Assembly (NCBI GenBank): GCA_030148425.1
Contig: JASBTM010000008.1
Span: 496,001-560,000, forward strand
From: Hyphomicrobium sp.
Lineage (GTDB): Bacteria > Pseudomonadota > Alphaproteobacteria > Rhizobiales > Hyphomicrobiaceae
Reading direction: 5' to 3'
DNA length: 64,000 nt
Below are positions 18,325 through 28,341 of the stretch, one piece after another; the stretch's first letter is position 1, and each line of letters starts with the position of its first letter. Below the pieces are notes generated by a model that saw nothing but the letters and a program-made list of their open reading frames with translations, did not search any database and was not told where the DNA came from. A program made the translations under genes and the position numbers.

Positions 18325-20466
18325 TTGAACTGGTCGATCACGTTTGCGCCTCTCCTGCCGATGCCGGTCTTGATCGGCCTGTCGGTGGTGGCGCTCGCTC
18401 TCGTTCTGCTTCTCCTGTTTCGCCGGTCGCGCGGCGCCCTTCTCCGCGCCGCCGCCCTCGCCGCGCTCATCGCCGCGCTCTTCAATCCGATCCTGAAGGA
18501 AGAACAGCGCGAAAGCCTCGCCAACGTCGCCATCGTCGTGCTTGACGAAAGCCCGAGCCAAAAGCTCGCAGACCGCGCGAAGCAGTTGGAAGACATTCGC
18601 GCCAACCTCGAAGCGAAATTCGCGAAAATCCCGAACCTCGATATCAAGTGGGTGACGGGCGGTGTCCCATCGGATTCCACGCCGCCTGGAACGAACCTCT
18701 TTTCCGATCTCAATGCGGCTTTGAACGATACCGCGCCGGACCGCATTGCGGGTGTCGTTTTCGTGACGGACGGCCAAGTCCATGACGTTCCGAAATCGGC
18801 TGCATCGCTCGGCTTCGATGCGCCCGTTCACACGCTGCTGACCGGCAAACGCAATGAATTCGACCGCCGCATCGAAGTGATCGAGGCGCCGCGCTACGGC
18901 CTCGTCGGCCAGTCCCGCGACATCGAGGTGGCTGTTCGAGAGACGGGCACCGCGCCGTCTGCGAACTCAGGCACGGCAACGCTTAAAGTCCGCCGCGAAG
19001 GCCAGCCCGACGAAACGATCCGCACCGAAATCAATCGCAACGTCAAAATCGACATGCCGATCCCGCACACGGGAACGAACATCGTCGAGATCGAATTGCA
19101 GCCCGTCGACGGCGAGTTGACGACCGCCAACAACCGCGCCGTCGTCGCGGCCGAGGGCGTGCGCGAAAATCTTCGCGTGCTCCTCGTCTCTGGCGAGCCG
19201 CATCCCGGCGAACGCACCTGGCGCAACCTGCTGAAATCCGATGCTGCGGTCGATCTCGTGCACTTCACGATTTTGCGCCCACCCGAGAAGCAGGACGGCA
19301 CGCCGATCAATCAGCTCTCGCTCATCGCCTTTCCGACGCGCGAGCTGTTCTCGGAAAAGATCAACGAGTTCGACCTGATCATCTTCGACCGGTACGAGCA
19401 TCGCGGCATCCTGCAGCTTCTCTACTACGACAACATCGCGCGCTACGTGAACGACCACGGCGGCGCTCTGCTCATCGCGGCGGGCGACGACTATGCGAGC
19501 CCCTACAGCATTTACCGGACGCCGCTCGCCCCCGTCCTTCCCGCCATGCCGACGGGCCGCGTGCTCGAAATGCCGTTCAAGGCGAAAGTGACGACGGAAG
19601 GCCAGAAGCATCCTGTGACGCACGACCTTCCGGGCTGGAACGGCGCACAGGTCGCCGACAACGCGCCGCAACCGTCGTGGGGCAAGTGGTTCCGGCAGGC
19701 GGAAGTCACGCCACTGCGCGGCCGCGTGCTGATGAACGGCGCCGAGGAAAAGCCGCTTCTTATTCTCGACCGCAAGGGCAAGGGCCGCGTTGCGCTGCTG
19801 ACGTCCGATCACGCTTGGCTCTGGGCCCGCGGCTATGATGGCGGCGGCCCCCACACCGATCTGCTGCGGCGTCTGTCGCATTGGCTCATGAAAGAGCCGG
19901 ACCTCGAAGAGGAACGCCTCACGGCCTCCGCCAAAGGTCTAAAGCTCACGATCGAGCGCCGTTCGATGGATGAAAAGATCGGCCCGGTGAAAGTGCTGGG
20001 GCCGGGCGGCGATACCTCTTCCGTCACGCTCGATTCCGTGCCGGTCGAAGCAGGTGTCTGGCGCACGGCTATCGATGTCAAATTACCCGGACTTTACAAG
20101 CTCGAAACGCCAGGCCCCGACGGCACGCTGACGGCCGTCGCCAATGCCGGTGTCGAAGATCCGCGTGAAATGAGCGAAGTCACGGCGACAGACCTGAAAA
20201 TGAAACCGATCGCGGATGCCACGGGCGGCGGGGTGTTCTGGACAAAACCGTCCGGCCTTCTCGCCGCTGCAACCGAAATCGATGTGCCGCGTATTTCAAT
20301 GATGTCAGCTGCCAAGGTGATGGCGGGGTCGGACTGGCTCGGTCTCAAGGACCGTCAGGCCTATCTGACACGCGGCGTGAAGCTGACGCCAATGTTCACG
20401 GGCTTCGCAGCGCTCTCTGCCTTGCTGGCCCTCATCGCTTTGGCTTGGTGGCGCGAGGGACGATAA
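18325..20466 (+). CDS. Large membrane protein of the moxR cluster (class I amidotransferase/vWA-like)
   Basis: 713 residues starting at TTG 18325 (AGAGG site), 12 bp after the preceding stop. Two N-terminal membrane helices (about 7-30 and 35-55) and one C-terminal helix (about 690-708) enclose a large soluble region. The middle contains an amidotransferase-like patch (LLIAAGDDYASPYSIY) and a vWA-like start (IVVLDESPSQKLADRAKQLE). The arrangement is the usual fourth member of alphaproteobacterial moxR clusters. I cannot say what it processes. Confidence 0.85.
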   Translation: MNWSITFAPLLPMPVLIGLSVVALALVLLLLFRRSRGALLRAAALAALIAALFNPILKEEQRESLANVAIVVLDESPSQKLADRAKQLEDIRANLEAKFAKIPNLDIKWVTGGVPSDSTPPGTNLFSDLNAALNDTAPDRIAGVVFVTDGQVHDVPKSAASLGFDAPVHTLLTGKRNEFDRRIEVIEAPRYGLVGQSRDIEVAVRETGTAPSANSGTATLKVRREGQPDETIRTEINRNVKIDMPIPHTGTNIVEIELQPVDGELTTANNRAVVAAEGVRENLRVLLVSGEPHPGERTWRNLLKSDAAVDLVHFTILRPPEKQDGTPINQLSLIAFPTRELFSEKINEFDLIIFDRYEHRGILQLLYYDNIARYVNDHGGALLIAAGDDYASPYSIYRTPLAPVLPAMPTGRVLEMPFKAKVTTEGQKHPVTHDLPGWNGAQVADNAPQPSWGKWFRQAEVTPLRGRVLMNGAEEKPLLILDRKGKGRVALLTSDHAWLWARGYDGGGPHTDLLRRLSHWLMKEPDLEEERLTASAKGLKLTIERRSMDEKIGPVKVLGPGGDTSSVTLDSVPVEAGVWRTAIDVKLPGLYKLETPGPDGTLTAVANAGVEDPREMSEVTATDLKMKPIADATGGGVFWTKPSGLLAAATEIDVPRISMMSAAKVMAGSDWLGLKDRQAYLTRGVKLTPMFTGFAALSALLALIALAWWREGR

Positions 20467-20485
20467 CAAAAAGGGCACAACCACC

Positions 20486-21274
20486 ATGGGATACGCTGCA
20501 ACAAACCGCCCCATAGGTGTCATCGGCAACGACGCGACCGGAGCGGCCATCGCCGAACGCTTCGCCGCATGCCGCATCGAAACGCTCTACGCTGGCTTGG
20601 AGGGATCTCCCTCCGTGACTTTCGGTGAGCATCTGAGCCCGATGTTTTCTTCTCAAGTCGGGGCGTCTCAATGTCCGGTGGTGCTGGCGGCGGTTGAAGA
20701 CACGGAAGCCTTCCGCACGCTCTTGACCGGTAACAACGCCAGCGGCGTCTTCCTCGCGCTTTCCCCCGATTGCGTGCTCGTCGATCTCGGCGCACGGACC
20801 CCGCGTGAGCTCGATGCCCTGCTTTCGGCTCTCGAACCCCGTGGCGTCGCGCTCGCTGACGCCACGCTCATCGGCGGAGCGGAAGCGGCAGCCCAAGGCC
20901 GTGCCAAGGTTTTGCTCGGCGGCGCAGAAACCGGTGTCGCGATTGTCGAAAGCCTTCTGGCCCTTCTCGGCCAGGTCGAGCGCACAGGCCCGCTGGGAAG
21001 CGCCCACGCCGCCGCCGCCCTCATGGGCTACATTGAAGCCGCGCATGCCGTCGCGCGCGAGGAAGCCATTGCCCTTGGAGCGGCCTGCGGCCTGACGCCC
21101 GACATGATCGCAAGGGTTCTCTCGGAGCGGGCCCCACCGCACGGCCTCAATGTCGTGCAGCTAGCAAGACGCGCCGACCTTGCCCGCCGCATCGCCCGTG
21201 ACCGGAACGCCGGCGCGGACATCATCGACCTCGCCGCCGAAAAACACGCGCGCGCCCACCGCGAAAACCGTTGA
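20486..21274 (+). CDS. Degenerate NAD-binding 3-hydroxyisobutyrate-dehydrogenase-like protein
   Basis: 262 residues with the two-domain layout of the beta-hydroxyacid dehydrogenases: Rossmann N-terminus (GVIGNDATGAAIAERF, spacing unusual for GxGxxG), substrate motif region DATLIGGAEAAAQG, and an all-helical C-terminus. The family lysine (in GxGxxxKxxxN) is absent; the matching stretch is GSAHAAAALMG with Ala where Lys is expected and no Asn. So it is likely not a normal dehydrogenase. It is 19 bp after the membrane gene and may be in the same operon. Confidence 0.72.
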   Translation: MGYAATNRPIGVIGNDATGAAIAERFAACRIETLYAGLEGSPSVTFGEHLSPMFSSQVGASQCPVVLAAVEDTEAFRTLLTGNNASGVFLALSPDCVLVDLGARTPRELDALLSALEPRGVALADATLIGGAEAAAQGRAKVLLGGAETGVAIVESLLALLGQVERTGPLGSAHAAAALMGYIEAAHAVAREEAIALGAACGLTPDMIARVLSERAPPHGLNVVQLARRADLARRIARDRNAGADIIDLAAEKHARAHRENR

Positions 21275-21373
21275 TGACCGCCTGATCCTTCTTTGCACGG
21301 ATCGAGCCCCGGCCGCGACTCGCGTAAGGATCGTTCGCCGCATCCCGGCTTGACCGCAGCCTAGGGGCATCCG

Positions 21374-23038
21374 ATGTCGCCGCTCTTTCGAATTGTGTAT
21401 GCCACGCACGCCAACGGCACACACCACAAGCTTGCGCTCGACGCGCTGGAGGCGATGACGCGTCCTGACAGCGCCGACTGGACGCGCGTGTTCCTGAAGC
21501 ACGTCGAACGCTATCTCGAGGGCTCGAAGGCGCCGGATGTCACCTTCAAGGATTTCAAGAATCACGTCCTGCACGTGTCGGAGAACTACTGGGGCGGCGC
21601 ACCCGAAAAGACTCAGGAGTGGTACAACCGCACCGTCTTCGAGCTCAAAGCCGGAAACTGGCCGGAAGCCGTCTACGCCGCAGGCGTGTTGAGCCACTAT
21701 TTCACCGACCCGGTGATGCCGTTCCACACCGGCCAGACGGAAGCGGAAAATGCCGTCCATCGCGCCGCGGAATGGAGCATCAACCGCTCGTACAATACCT
21801 TGCGGGCCTTGGGCGAAAAGAACTTCGGCCGATTGAGCATCGCCGTGCCTTCCGGCCAGAAATGGCTCTCCGCATTCGTCTGCGACGGCGCCGAGTTCTC
21901 GCATCGCTATTACGAGAAGCTGATTGCGCACTACGACATCCACAAAGGCGCGACGCGGCCCGAGGAAGGGCTCGACGACATCGCAAAGGCCATCGTCTCG
22001 GAGTTGCTGATCTATGCGTCGACGAGCTTCGGCAAAGTTCTCGATAGGGCGATCAGCGAAGCAGGCGTATCGGCTCCGGAAGTGACGCTGACGGCCGAGA
22101 CATTCCTCGCCATGACGCAGATCCCTCGCAAGTTCATCGAAAAGCGGCTCTCGAACGAAGAAGATCGCAAGCTCGTCGCCGCCATCTACGACGAGTTGAA
22201 AACGACGGGCCGCGTCGATCGCGCATTGCCCGAAGACGATCGGACCATTCGCGACTTACATCAGGCCGAGGTCTTGGCGCCCAAGATCGCCGAACGCAAG
22301 GCCGCGCGTGCTTCCCGCATCAACGGCGCCGACAACACCCCGCTCGAACTGGCGGTCGCGAAGTCCGCCGCCGCTAAAATGGAAATCTCGGAAACGCCGC
22401 CGACGATCCCGATGTCCAGAACGCCGCCACCGATGCCGCGCGCCGCACCCAGCATCGCGGCACGCATGGAAGCGCTTCCTGTGCCCGCACAACGGCGCGC
22501 AGCTGTGATGCCGCCAGCGGCGCCCACTCCGGCGCCAACAGCTGCGGCGCCGCCGCCGGTCGCATTGACGCCCATTCCGCAACGTCCGTCGCCGGAGCGC
22601 TCATCCGACGTTCGGGTTTATCTGCGCGCGGCCGACGATCTCGAAGCCGCGCCCTCGATTGGGCCGAAGATCGCAGAGCGTTTCGCTGCGATTGGCATTC
22701 ACACCGTGGGAGATTTCCTGCAGCAGAACGCCGAGCAGTTGGCGGACAAGCTCGACGACGCGCATTTCGATGCCGAGACGCTGCTCGACTGGCAGGACCA
22801 GGCGAAGCTCGTGATGGCGGTGCCGGGACTCCGCGGGACGCATGCGCAATTGCTCGTCGGCGCGGGCTACCGGACAGCGCAGGCCGTCGCGGAAGCCGAT
22901 CCGTTGGCGCTCTCCGCAGGCGTCCTTAAGTTCGCGACGACGTCCGCCGGGAAACGCGTCCTGCGCGAAGGCCGCCCGCCCGATATCGAGAAAATCAAAA
23001 GCTGGGTCGAGTTCGCCAAACTGGCTGCGGCGGCCTAA
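21374..23038 (+). CDS. Zinc-dependent phospholipase C-like domain fused to a helix-hairpin-helix DUF4332 domain
   Basis: 554 residues without a signal peptide. Residues 10-290 match zinc-dependent phospholipase C/S1-P1-like helices, with candidate Zn ligands in THHKLALDAL, NHVLHVSE and HYFTDPVMPFHTG (His108, Asp112, His118, then His129). A Pro/Ala-rich linker spans about 330-415, and residues 418-550 hold helix-hairpin-helix units (SIGPKIAERFAAIGI; VPGLRGTHAQLLVGAG) of DUF4332 type. The join of a hydrolase fold to a nucleic-acid or protein-binding HhH module is unusual. It ends the co-directional run that starts at moxR. Confidence 0.82.
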   Translation: MSPLFRIVYATHANGTHHKLALDALEAMTRPDSADWTRVFLKHVERYLEGSKAPDVTFKDFKNHVLHVSENYWGGAPEKTQEWYNRTVFELKAGNWPEAVYAAGVLSHYFTDPVMPFHTGQTEAENAVHRAAEWSINRSYNTLRALGEKNFGRLSIAVPSGQKWLSAFVCDGAEFSHRYYEKLIAHYDIHKGATRPEEGLDDIAKAIVSELLIYASTSFGKVLDRAISEAGVSAPEVTLTAETFLAMTQIPRKFIEKRLSNEEDRKLVAAIYDELKTTGRVDRALPEDDRTIRDLHQAEVLAPKIAERKAARASRINGADNTPLELAVAKSAAAKMEISETPPTIPMSRTPPPMPRAAPSIAARMEALPVPAQRRAAVMPPAAPTPAPTAAAPPPVALTPIPQRPSPERSSDVRVYLRAADDLEAAPSIGPKIAERFAAIGIHTVGDFLQQNAEQLADKLDDAHFDAETLLDWQDQAKLVMAVPGLRGTHAQLLVGAGYRTAQAVAEADPLALSAGVLKFATTSAGKRVLREGRPPDIEKIKSWVEFAKLAAAA

Positions 23039-23176
23039 ACAAAACCACCGTCATTCCGGCGAAGGCCGTGATGACGAGGAAACGTCGAAACGTTTCAGCA
23101 CCTGTCAGCATAACAGACGCGCATGCCGCCATTCCGCATTGAAGCTTGCCAACGCATCGCGTTGGCGCGACAATAG

Positions 23177-25237
<2,061 letters not shown>

Positions 25238-25324
25238 GCAGCCCACGCCCTTTTGCTAGGATCGCGGTTGACGGAGGGGTGCTTCAGGCATCCCCCCGTC
25301 CAATGCCAGCCGCGGGGGAAAGCC

Positions 25325-25735
25325 ATGGGGTTTAAATTCTATCAGCTCGGCGAATTGTTTGGGATCGTTCTGCTGCTCGGATCGACAGCGATGCAGATGT
25401 TCTATCTCGATCCTCTGAAGCGCGAAATCGAATGGCGGCTCGCCGCCTTCAGCACTCAGCAATCGGCCCAGATCCAGATCAAGGCCATTTACGACAATCG
25501 CATCGAGGTGCTGCAAGCTCTCAATGCGCCTGCGGAAAAAATCACCGGGGCACAAGCCGCGCGCGACGAGACCCTAAACCGCTTCAAGAACTCGGACGCC
25601 GATATCTCCGATTTCATGATCGCGAAGGAAGGCGTCGAGGATTATCTCCAATACATCGTGCTCGCGTTGTTCGCTTTCGGCACTTTGCTTGCCGGACTTG
25701 GCCGCGCCATGGAAATGCGTTCGCATCGCAATTAA
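25325..25735 (+). CDS. Small two-helix membrane protein, unknown
   Basis: 136 residues from ATG 25325 (GGGGGAAA site). One hydrophobic helix at about 8-27 (LFGIVLLLGSTAMQMFYL) and another near 110-128 (YIVLALFAFGTLLAGLG) flank a charged, probably coiled segment rich in Gln/Lys/Glu. I recognise no domain. It lies 14 bp before the GST-like gene and may be translated with it. Confidence 0.62.
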   Translation: MGFKFYQLGELFGIVLLLGSTAMQMFYLDPLKREIEWRLAAFSTQQSAQIQIKAIYDNRIEVLQALNAPAEKITGAQAARDETLNRFKNSDADISDFMIAKEGVEDYLQYIVLALFAFGTLLAGLGRAMEMRSHRN

Positions 25736-25749
25736 GCGGCTGGAAGATC

Positions 25750-26454
25750 ATGCTCACGCTCTATTCCTATCCGGCTCTATTCGGTGTCGCCGACAATAAC
25801 GGCTATGGCCTCAAGGTTTATGCGTTTCTGAAACTTGCTCGCGTGCCGTTCAAACACGAGCACATTTTCGATGCATCGTCTGCGCCGCGCGGGCAACTGC
25901 CCTATATCGTCGACGACGGCGAGACGATCGGCGACAGCGGCGCGATCATGGCACACGTCAAACGCAAGTACGGCACTTCGATGGACGACGCGCTGACACC
26001 AGCCCAGCGCGATACCGACCTTCTCGTTACTCGCCTGCTCGACGATCTTTATTGGGTCATGTCCTATTCGCGCTGGAAGGATGAGCGCTACTGGAAACAG
26101 TTTCGCGACGCACTCCTGCGCGAGCACCCGCAACTGACGGAAGAAGGTCTCGCCGCAGCAAAAGAGTTCAACGCCAAGCGCTACTACTATCAGGGCATCG
26201 GCCGCTACGAGCCGGACGATGCGATGGCGCGCGGCCTCGCGGACCTTCGCGTGCTGGCTAATCTCATTCCCGAAGCAGGCTTCGTTCATGGCCCAGCGCC
26301 ATCCAGCATCGACGCGGGTATATACGGCTTCATCGCCAATATTTATTTTTACGACATCGACACGCCGCTGAAAAAGTTCGTCGTCGAGCACGCCAATCTT
26401 GTGCGCCACTGCCGCGCGATCCACGATGCCATCAGCGAACCGGCGCGCCTGTGA
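25750..26454 (+). CDS. Glutathione S-transferase-like protein (Fax/metaxin type)
   Basis: 234 residues. N-terminal thioredoxin-like part (LTLYSYPALFGVADNNGYGLKVYAFLKLARVPF) lacks a recognisable catalytic Cys or Ser, then the cis-proline region GQLPYIVDDGETIGDSGAI, and an all-helical C-terminal domain. Sequence pattern resembles the failed-axon-connections/metaxin branch of GST proteins found in many bacteria. Activity is not assured. It follows the small membrane protein by 14 bp. Confidence 0.8.
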   Translation: MLTLYSYPALFGVADNNGYGLKVYAFLKLARVPFKHEHIFDASSAPRGQLPYIVDDGETIGDSGAIMAHVKRKYGTSMDDALTPAQRDTDLLVTRLLDDLYWVMSYSRWKDERYWKQFRDALLREHPQLTEEGLAAAKEFNAKRYYYQGIGRYEPDDAMARGLADLRVLANLIPEAGFVHGPAPSSIDAGIYGFIANIYFYDIDTPLKKFVVEHANLVRHCRAIHDAISEPARL

Positions 26455-26468
26455 ACGAATATCTCCAT

Positions 26469-26554
26469 TCTCATCCTCGGCTTCACGCCGAAGGTCCATC
26501 ATGCATCCGCGATAAGGGAGAGATGGATGCTCGGGACTAGCCCGAGAATGACGA
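26469..26554. repeat. Intergenic mosaic palindromic repeat (copy 1)
   Basis: TCATCCTCGGCTTCACGCCGAAGG, a spacer, then GATGGATG and CTCGGGACTAGCCCGAGAATGACG: two hairpin halves in opposed order, sharing the TCATCCTCGG...GGATCCAT / ATGGATCC...CCGAGAATGACG theme seen at 37578-37662 and 53236-53320. Confidence 0.75.
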
Positions 26555-26609
26555 CATTCAGGATATTGAAATTGAAATAGACAACAGAGCGGACAATTGG
26601 TTTCCTGCC

Positions 26610-26894
26610 ATGCGCATTTACATCCTCCTCCTCGCCGTCGACGCCATCGCATTATCGATTGCGGTCTATTTCTTTGCCGAGGGCATCGGCGACGGAACCG
26701 TCTCCTCGTTCAATATAGTGCTATGGCTGGGGGTACTTGGCGCCCTCATCGCGACCATTTTGGCGGGCCGTTATCTCCGAATGCGCGGGCAAATCCTTGC
26801 CGCCAATGCTGTTCTTGCTATCGTCGGCGTTCCGGCCATCCTCGCAGGCGTGTTCGTTCTTTCCCTTCTCATCGCACAGCCGCGCTGGAATTGA
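26610..26894 (+). CDS. Small three-helix membrane protein, unknown
   Basis: 94 residues starting at ATG 26610. Hydrophobic segments at about 2-22, 36-54 and 62-90 suggest three membrane helices with almost no soluble part. I see no known domain. The product is compact and ends at LLIAQPRWN. It stands between a repeat and a secreted-protein gene. Confidence 0.6.
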   Translation: MRIYILLLAVDAIALSIAVYFFAEGIGDGTVSSFNIVLWLGVLGALIATILAGRYLRMRGQILAANAVLAIVGVPAILAGVFVLSLLIAQPRWN

Positions 26895-26962
26895 TGCCGC
26901 TCCGTCCGACTGTGGACATATCGGCAGAGTAGCTCTTCCCCAAAATGCAGAGGATGTGCCGC

Positions 26963-27613
26963 ATGCGATGTCTGATATTTCTGCTCGCCCTGATTTGCGC
27001 GTCGCCAGGGCTGGCCACGGCAGAGGAAACTTCGAAGACCGGAACCCAGGCAGCCAATCCGATCGTCATCTCGCCTATTTTCGGCCAGCTCGTGATGTTC
27101 ACGCTACCCGCGGATTTCACGACAGTGTCCGAACAGCCGACGGCCGAAACGTACATCCGCGAAGCCGTGCTCAAAGGCGAGACCGTTGATCAATGGAGCC
27201 AGATGATCACCGTAACAGGCGCAAAGGCGACCCCGACGCATCCCGATCTCTCCGCGCAATATTTCGCGGCGCAGATCGCGGCCGGATTTCAGAAGGCGTG
27301 TCCCGCAACGTTCTCGGTGAAGCCGCTCGGACCAACGAGCATCAGCGGCGAGGAAGCTTTTGTCGCCATCGCGAGTTGCGGCAAGGTCGATGCCAGCACA
27401 GACAAGCACGCCGAAACCGCGCTCATCGTTTCGATCAAAGGTGCGGACAGCATTTATACGGTGCAGTGGGCAGAGCGCGCGCCAGCGAATGCGGAAAACC
27501 TGACGATCGATGAAGCCAAGTGGAAAGCCCGGCTTGCGAAGCTCGCGCCGATCCGCATCTGCCCAATCAAGCCCGGCGAGAAGCCGCCGTATCCAAGTTG
27601 CGTCGACGAATAG
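26963..27613 (+). CDS. Secreted protein of unknown function
   Basis: 216 residues from ATG 26963 (GCAGAGG site; upstream Met at 26945 and 26954 are alternatives). A Sec signal peptide (LIFLLALICASPGLATAEE) is cleaved near residue 20. Two Cys pairs are present (KACPATF, IASCGK, RICPIK, SCVDE), suggesting disulphides. The mature part has a compact alpha/beta pattern without known motifs. Function not recognised. Confidence 0.6.
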   Translation: MRCLIFLLALICASPGLATAEETSKTGTQAANPIVISPIFGQLVMFTLPADFTTVSEQPTAETYIREAVLKGETVDQWSQMITVTGAKATPTHPDLSAQYFAAQIAAGFQKACPATFSVKPLGPTSISGEEAFVAIASCGKVDASTDKHAETALIVSIKGADSIYTVQWAERAPANAENLTIDEAKWKARLAKLAPIRICPIKPGEKPPYPSCVDE

Positions 27614-27715
27614 CTCGAAGGCGACTTAACAAAACGTCATGAAACAAAGACTTTTCAAAGCCTCCGAACAATGCCAGCTTACCTCATCTTTCAACAACCG
27701 AGAGGAGGTGATCCG

Positions 27716-27793
27716 ATGTCGAGTGGGGTCTTGAGGCGGACGATGTCGTGGTCGCTCAGGCTCGCATCCGGAACTCTCCTGGAGTGCGCTTGA
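27716..27793 (+). CDS. Candidate 25-residue leader peptide with an extended Shine-Dalgarno
   Basis: ATG 27716 follows AGGAGGTGATCCG, which matches the 16S rRNA 3' end over about twelve bases, a very strong initiation signal. The 25 codons encode MSSGVLRRTMSWSLRLASGT plus LLECA and then TGA. The composition is basic (four Arg), with one Trp and one Cys, and includes five Leu. No promoter could be fixed with confidence. Just downstream are competing hairpins and a terminator (27781-27873), so this looks like an attenuator leader or a small-protein gene. Confidence 0.55.
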   Translation: MSSGVLRRTMSWSLRLASGTLLECA

Positions 27794-27873
27794 GACCAAA
27801 GCGGCAGCAATGCACTCCGCTTTCAGAACGATGATCTCACGGGGCCGCTTTCACGAGCGGCCCTTTCCTTTTT
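27781..27873 (+). promoter_or_regulatory. Attenuator-like set of competing hairpins
   Basis: Five segments can pair in alternatives. Segment 1 GGAGTGC (27781-27787, inside the peptide end) pairs with GCACTCC in segment 3 (27812-27818). Segment 2 AAAGCGGC (27798-27805) pairs either with CCGCTTT (27817-27823) or with GCCGCTTT of the terminator's left arm (27844-27851). The terminator (27842-27873) is GGGCCGCT/AGCGGCCC plus T-run. So 1:3 would free 2 to break the terminator, and 2:3 would let it form. This is pairing by eye, without energy calculation. Confidence 0.5.
27842..27873 (+). terminator. Rho-independent terminator after the 25-codon reading frame
   Basis: GGGCCGCT (27842-27849), loop TTCACG, AGCGGCCC (27856-27863), then TTTCCTTTTT. 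A perfect eight-base GC-rich stem with U-rich tail. Confidence 0.85.
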
Positions 27874-28278
27874 CGAGCCGCGTTACCAGCAGTTCCTCGC
27901 CCATTCTTGGCACCGTCTCTCCTTCCCGCAGCGGCGAACGAGAGCATCCGGCTCAGCACCGACACGTCATCCACATCTCAATAGTCTTGGTACGCACTAT
28001 TCATTTTGTTGTATCCAGGACGCAACACGACGCCGGATTCGGCCAGTTCGATTCGTTTTCAGTGGATCAAGTCTTAAAGCTCCCATAGCGTCATGAATGT
28101 GGGCAGTCGATCGGGGGGTCGGCTGAGGGGTAAGCAGCCCACGTGATGCCGGAAACGCCACGCGCTGATTATCAGCGTCAGTCCGTGGTGAACGCTCAAG
28201 GATGTGCCGCTGCGCTGTTGTGCGCTTGGGCAAGAGACTTGTTTGCGGCGGGCCCGGGGGGGCCTTACAGGGCGTCCA
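27874..28278 (+). ncRNA. Non-coding stretch with a structured segment (candidate small RNA)
   Basis: About 400 bp with no credible protein frame on either strand. Between 28099 and 28230 several stems are visible: GTGGGC (28099-28104) with GCCCAC (28137-28142); CCACG (28158-28162) with CGTGG (28184-28188) enclosing CGCTGA-TTA-TCAGCG; CTCAAG (28195-28200) with CTTGGG (28225-28230). A strong terminator follows at 28279. I do not recognise it as 6S, SRP, RNase P or tmRNA. Whether it is one transcript or a leader of nothing is unknown. Confidence 0.35.
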
Positions 28279-28319
28279 AAAAGAAATGGGCGGCACCGCT
28301 TGTGCCGTCCATTTCTTTT
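28279..28319. terminator. Bidirectional terminator between the non-coding stretch and the deacetylase gene
   Basis: An 18-base stem (28279-28296 with 28302-28319, one G-T pair, loop CGCTT) has A-rich left and T-rich right ends, so it works on both strands: for the minus-strand deacetylase ending at 28342 and for any plus-strand transcript from 27.7-28.3 kb. Confidence 0.88.
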
Positions 28320-28341
28320 ATGATTGAGCGGCGAGCCTCGG

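Noticed and set aside
28120..28160. AAGCAGCCCA and GCCGGAAAC, resembling part of the SRP RNA
   Set aside because: The required GGTCAGGTCCGGAAGGAAGCAGCC order is absent; only short pieces match.
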